In this document: in pieces, positions 16,156-18,692 of the stretch
Numbering within the stretch: the stretch's first letter is position 1
How the letters are laid out: each line of letters opens with the position of its first letter
NCBI GenBank assembly: GCA_903903205.1
Contig: CAIUXU010000197.1
Coordinates: forward strand, 1-18,692
DNA length: 18,692 nt
From: an uncultured Syntrophobacterales bacterium
GTDB taxonomy: Bacteria; Desulfobacterota; Syntrophia; Syntrophales; UBA5619
Direction of reading: 5' to 3'
Notes under the pieces: generated by a model
Databases searched by the model: none
What the model was told of the DNA's origin: nothing
Seen by the model: the letters and a program-made list of their open reading frames with translations, nothing else
Made by a program: the position numbers and the translations under genes

Positions 16156-16891
16156 TTAACCGGGATTCCTCAAGACCATGGCCATCCCCTGCCCTCCCTC
16201 CGCTCCGAGCGCAACCATGGCGGTCCGGGCACTCCGGCAACGAAGCGCATGGACGGCCCTCGCAAGCAGCGCCGCCCCCATCGGCCGGCGGGGCCAGCCA
16301 CGAAACCTCATGCACCAGATTCGCCGCCACTTGCGCCGTGGTAACGATCCCGTAACAGGCCGCCGGTTGCGCCCCCATTTCCTGAGCCGGGATCGCGTCA
16401 ATGATTTCACGCCGTTTTGCATCGAAGGCATAGCGGGAATCCCGAATCTCAAAGGGAATCTGGCTCATGCTCTCCGTCCCCCCCGCCACGACGATATCCG
16501 CCTCCCCGGCGCGGATCATCTGAGCAGCGTCCATGACGGCCTGGAGTCCGGAGCCGCACTGGCGGTGGACCGTATAGGCCGGAACACTCTCCGGGATGCC
16601 CGCCATCAGCGCCACAACCCGCGCCGTATTGGATGGGTCCGAACTCTGCCGGACATGCCCCAGAATCACATGGTCAATCTCTCCTCCCGCCAATCCGGAC
16701 CTCCTGAGCAGCTCTTCCAGAACAAGGCGCCCCAGCTCCTTCTCCGGAATATCCCGCAAACTGCCGCCGATCCGTCCGATCGGCGTCCGAACGGCATGCG
16801 TAATGACCACCTCCCCAAAAACGCAACTCCTTTCCTCACGCTCCCTGATCTTCATGGCGGGCAATCTATCAGGTTCTTCCATCGTTATCAA
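16156..16891 (-). pseudogene. Broken thiolase (acetyl-CoA acetyltransferase), internal deletion and frameshift
   Basis: Residues from about 27 of the frame starting at 16891 are the N-terminal half of a thiolase: VVITHAVRTPIGRIGGSLRD, then VHRQCGSGLQAVMDAAQM with the nucleophile Cys112, then GGTESMSQIPFEIR. The match runs to about position 16303. From about 16300 the C-terminal end appears in another frame, RRPMGAALLARAVHAL then GAEGGQGMAMVL, ending at 16156. About 130 residues of the usual 390-400 are missing, including the NEAFA region, and the GHP His and the second Cys are not seen. The original frame runs on as nonsense to 16079, overlapping the dehydrogenase start. The true start is uncertain (ATG at 16891, 16882 or 16855). 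A sequencing or assembly error cannot account for the missing middle. Confidence 0.82.
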
Positions 16892-16897
16892 GGCGAT

Positions 16898-17035
16898 GTG
16901 GAGCTCAACCCTGATTTCGTTGAGTTCTTATACATCAATGGACCGCGTAATGGCTGGAATTGGGGGAAGAACGGAATGACCAATGCGGTTTTCCTTCAAG
17001 GTGCAGCGCGGAACTATTTCCGTAAGTTCTTCTAA
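16898..17035 (+). CDS. Unrecognised small ORF, 45 residues, possibly a gene fragment
   Basis: GTG 16898 opens a frame reading VELNPDFVEFLYINGPRNGW, then NWGKNGMTNAVFLQGAARNY, then FRKFF and a stop. The frame is open further left, but that part is antisense to the thiolase. Composition and codon choice look coding (many Phe, Asn, Gly and Trp, with wobble C). The opening resembles the start of some small nucleotidyltransferase-like proteins, but I cannot assign it. It may be the 5' piece of a gene cut by the rearrangement that also damaged the thiolase. Confidence 0.35.
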   Translation: MELNPDFVEFLYINGPRNGWNWGKNGMTNAVFLQGAARNYFRKFF

Positions 17036-17274
17036 GCCGTCAACCCAACAAACCGGTCTTCGGCAAGGTATTGCTGCGAGTGCCGCCGGAAATTTATTCC
17101 GCAGCGATCATGGTGACCGAAAGCAAGGGCAAAAGCCTTAACCAGTGGGCCGCTCATGTTTTGGCCGAAGCTGCCACTGCTCTTGATCCAGACGTAGGGC
17201 GCGTCGAGACGCACCGCTCCTTTTTATCGGCGCGTCACGGTTTCCGCCTAACGCACCCTGACTGCCAACTATAA
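17026..17274 (+). pseudogene. HicB-type antitoxin C-terminal fragment
   Basis: The frame reads KPVFGKVLLRVPPEIYSAAI, then SKGKSLNQWAAHVLAEAA. That is the ribbon-helix-helix end of HicB-family antitoxins (GKxxLRVPPExH...GxSLNxWxxxxLxxA). A stop at 17023 removes everything before it, so the N-terminal HicB fold is absent, and no HicA toxin is nearby. After LAEAA about 30 residues have no HicB match and overlap a hairpin. From 17089 onward the region is duplicated downstream. Confidence 0.6.
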
Positions 17275-17441
17275 AACTGCTTGCAAATGTCCAGCTACTT
17301 AAGTACATTCGCAGTACACAAAGGAGGTGCTGCCATGCCTAAAAGCGCAACCATCACCCTGCGGATCGCGGGGGATTTGAAAGCAGATTCGGAACAGATC
17401 TTCAGAAGATTGGGACTTACCACAACCGAGGCGATCAAGAT
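17089..17441 (+). repeat. Direct repeat, copy 1 (353 bp)
   Basis: Nearly the same sequence recurs at 18148-18500, offset by 1059 bp, with scattered substitutions and two single-base indels that cancel. It runs from the HicB fragment, through a hairpin (GGCGCGTC-GA-GACGCACC, 17198-17215, one mismatch) followed by CTCCTTTTT, to codon 36 of the RelB/DinJ-like antitoxin. A 10-base palindrome TACTTAAGTA at 17296-17305 upstream of the antitoxin may be its operator. Confidence 0.9.
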
Positions 17442-17649
17442 CTTTTTAAGCGCCGTGCGCAATCGCCGGGGGATACCGTTTCCCGTCCAGTTGGACGAGC
17501 GACGATCGGAGGGGGCGCCACTCTCTGTTGACCGCAAAACCACCCTTGATGCCATTATGGGAAAATACGCCTGTATTACCCCCAGTGAAGAGTTTGCGAG
17601 GATCAAGCAGGCGGAGATCGATGATGAAGGGAGAAAACTGCACCAATGA
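17335..17649 (+). CDS. RelB/DinJ-family antitoxin
   Basis: A 104-residue ribbon-helix-helix antitoxin. The N-terminus ATITLRIAGDLKADSEQIFR, then RLGLTTTEAIKIFLSAV, is the DinJ dimerisation and DNA-binding part. IPFPV follows, as in DinJ proteins. The C-terminus (TPSEEFARIKQAEIDDEGRK) is the charged toxin-binding tail. The start ATG 17335 is fixed by AAAGGAGG six bases upstream; an ATG at 17287 lies before it without support. The stop overlaps the start of the PIN toxin as ATGA, showing translational coupling. The antitoxin probably represses its own promoter, perhaps at the palindrome 17296-17305. Confidence 0.9.
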   Translation: MPKSATITLRIAGDLKADSEQIFRRLGLTTTEAIKIFLSAVRNRRGIPFPVQLDERRSEGAPLSVDRKTTLDAIMGKYACITPSEEFARIKQAEIDDEGRKLHQ

Positions 17650-18056
17650 CGACCTGTGTCCTGGATGCCTGTGCCCTGATTGCCCTGCTGCGGAACGAAC
17701 CCGGCGGTGAGGATGTTCGCACCCTGCTCGCCGATGAAGCATGCCGCTGCTTTGTCCATGCCGTCAATCTTTGTGAGGTTTACTACGACTGCCTTCGCAA
17801 CTATGATGAGGCGCAGGCGGATCAGATGCTTGCCGATCTTACGGCGTGCGGGTTGTTGCTCCGCGATGATATGGATGTCGGGTTCTGGAAAAAGGCAGGA
17901 CATTTAAAGGCGCGGGGACGTATTTCTCTTGCCGACACCTTTGCCGTTACCCTGGCAGAAAGGGAGCAGGCGGTTCTGGTTACCTCCGATCACCAGGAGT
18001 TTGATCCACTACTTGCTGCCGGAACGCTGCCAGTTGATGTCCGTTTTATCAGGTAG
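17646..18056 (+). CDS. PIN-domain ribonuclease toxin (VapC-like)
   Basis: A 136-residue PIN-domain endoribonuclease, expected to cut RNA when freed from its antitoxin. The acidic Mg-binding residues are visible: Asp7 in VLDACALIALL, Glu44 in NLCEVYYD, Asp97 in SLADTFAV and Asp115 in TSDHQEFD. Length is normal for VapC. Its ATG overlaps the antitoxin stop by four bases. The partner is a RelB/DinJ-type antitoxin, not the VapB, Phd or AbrB type most often seen with PIN toxins. A 14-base palindrome follows the stop. Confidence 0.92.
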   Translation: MTTCVLDACALIALLRNEPGGEDVRTLLADEACRCFVHAVNLCEVYYDCLRNYDEAQADQMLADLTACGLLLRDDMDVGFWKKAGHLKARGRISLADTFAVTLAEREQAVLVTSDHQEFDPLLAAGTLPVDVRFIR

Positions 18057-18068
18057 GCGAAGACTCAA

Positions 18069-18082
18069 CACCAACGTTGGTG
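18069..18082. repeat. Perfect 14-bp palindrome CACCAACGTTGGTG
   Basis: A perfect inverted repeat without spacer lies 12 bases after the PIN toxin stop and about 65 bases before repeat copy 2. There is no T-run, so it is not a standard terminator. It could be a protein-binding site or chance. Confidence 0.5.
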
Positions 18083-18147
18083 GCCCCAAATCTGGAAGGA
18101 ATTTTTGGAATTTGCTTCATAAAAATGCATCTGTCACCTTTTTATCT

Positions 18148-18246
18148 GAAACTTATTCCGCCGCGATCATGGTGGCCGAAAGCGAGGGCAAAAGCCTCAA
18201 CCAGTGGGCCGCTCATGTTTTGGCCGGGGCTGCGCACTGCTCTTGA
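18148..18246 (+). pseudogene. HicB-type antitoxin C-terminal fragment, second copy
   Basis: Reads TYSAAIMVAESEGKSLNQWA, then AHVLAGAAHCS and a stop: the same segment as copy 1, but shorter, because a one-base insertion shifts the frame after AGAA. The sequence to the left (18057-18147) does not match copy 1 and holds no gene I recognise. Confidence 0.6.
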
Positions 18247-18500
18247 TCCAGACGTAGGGTGCGTCGAGACGCACCGCTCCTTTGTATCGGTGCGTTACGG
18301 TTTCCGCCTGAAGCACCCTGACTGCCGACGATAAAACTGCTTGCAAATGTCCCTCTACATGAGTACGTTACTGCACACCCCGGAGTTGCTGCCATGCCAA
18401 AAAACGCAACCATAACCTTGCGGATCGAAGGGGAATTGAAGGCAGATTCTGAACAAGTCTTCAAACGACCGGGACTTGCCACAACCGAGGCAATCAAGAT
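18148..18500 (+). repeat. Direct repeat, copy 2 (353 bp)
   Basis: Matches 17089-17441 throughout. The internal hairpin is perfect here (GGTGCGTC-GA-GACGCACC, 18258-18275). The palindrome before the antitoxin has decayed (TACATGAGTA), and the ribosome binding site is weaker (CGGAG where copy 1 has AAAGGAGG). Similarity ends abruptly after ATCAAGAT at 18500, in the middle of the antitoxin gene. Confidence 0.9.
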
Positions 18501-18522
18501 TTCAGCACGGAGGATTTCATGA
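18394..18522 (+). pseudogene. Truncated RelB/DinJ-like antitoxin, 42 residues
   Basis: Reads MPKNATITLRIEGELKADSE, then a match to copy 1 through TTEAIKI at residue 36. Six unrelated residues (SARRIS) follow before a stop. The toxin-binding C-terminus and the toxin gene are gone. The DNA-binding N-terminus is kept, so it might still bind an operator. Its TGA overlaps the ATG of the following Phd-like gene as ATGA. Confidence 0.8.
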
Positions 18523-18692
18523 AAGAAGTCAACGTTACTGAGCTTCGAAACAACCTGCCCGCCTATCTCGGCATGGTCACGGCCGGCGAGGACCTGCTCC
18601 TGACCTCACGCGGAAAGAAGATTGCGCGACTAGATCATCTGGTAGCCGTTTGTTGGCGAGGTGTTGATAGGCGTGGGTACAATTTCAAGTGA
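18519..18692 (+). CDS. Phd/YefM-family antitoxin, short
   Basis: A 57-residue protein. MKEVNVTELRNNLPAYLGMV, then TAGEDLLLTSRGKKIARL, is the Phd/YefM fold that binds operator DNA. Family members usually run to about 75-90 residues. Here the part after about residue 44 (VCWRGVDRRGYNFK) does not look like a toxin-binding tail, so the end may be altered. GGAGG precedes the ATG by five bases. Its stop codon is the last three bases of the window, so the expected toxin gene, if present, lies beyond. Confidence 0.78.
   Translation: MKEVNVTELRNNLPAYLGMVTAGEDLLLTSRGKKIARLDHLVAVCWRGVDRRGYNFK

Noticed and set aside
16178..16890. A long plus-strand open frame (up to 285 codons) across the thiolase region
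   Set aside because: It is antisense to a clear thiolase sequence, rich in Arg/Pro/His as expected of a shadow of a GC-rich gene. Only its last 45 codons, beyond the thiolase, look coding and are listed separately.
17240..18340. Possible integron attC sites around the repeated toxin-antitoxin cassettes (a GCCTAAC core is present at about 17248)
   Set aside because: Only copy 1 has the core, no matching GTTRRRY partner or attC-like fold is visible, copy 2 has lost it, and no integrase is present.

Overview
The window looks like part of the chromosome of an anaerobic deltaproteobacterium-like organism (Syntrophales-type; this is an inference from the gene mix, not a taxonomic result). Pointers are a GC-rich GroEL with a Gly/Met tail, a Tat-exported Fe-S protein with a cytochrome b, beta-oxidation-type genes, use of selenocysteine, and an accessory right end with toxin-antitoxin genes and gene debris.

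Layout. 1-1641: groEL, followed by a strong terminator. 1849-3967: a self-contained operon. A TTGACA-N17-TATATA promoter overlaps two identical ATACCC-N5-GGGTAT operators and drives a CsoR/CstR-family repressor, a Tat-exported four-cluster ferredoxin and a diheme-type cytochrome b. No catalytic subunit is present. 4032-7652: a 1206-residue chimera of a glutamate-dehydrogenase-like protein and a RecJ-like DHH phosphoesterase module, with key residues changed in both halves. 7855-10313: cupin, tandem universal stress protein and MFS transporter.

10381-14685: the most informative stretch. After a REP-like inverted-repeat cluster come selD and arsS on the plus strand. Both are read through an in-frame TGA as selenoproteins. 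The selD Sec codon aligns with the catalytic Cys of SelD, and the arsS Sec codon aligns with a conserved C-terminal Cys. Each TGA is followed by a compact hairpin whose apical loop begins 22 nt after the TGA, as expected of bacterial SECIS elements. A simple reading misses the first 27 residues of SelD and the last 7 of ArsS. Converging on them from the minus strand are the two transferases known as rSAM/selenodomain-associated transferases 1 and 2. A flavin reductase lies upstream of these on the same strand.

14768-16891 (minus strand): a GlcG/HbpS-like protein, a 3-hydroxyacyl-CoA dehydrogenase and a thiolase that has lost its middle and changed frame. 16898-18692 (plus strand): an unrecognised small ORF, a HicB C-terminal fragment, a RelB/DinJ antitoxin coupled to a PIN toxin, then a second 353-bp copy of the HicB-fragment/antitoxin leader. 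In that second copy the antitoxin is cut off and runs directly into a Phd-type antitoxin, whose stop codon is the last base of the window.

How the parts relate. SelD makes selenophosphate, which is needed to build the Sec-tRNA that both selD and arsS require, so the locus depends on the product of its own first gene. selA, selB and selC must lie elsewhere. The CstR-like operon is probably a sulfur- or metal-responsive electron-transfer module. The right end is a recombination-prone accessory patch.
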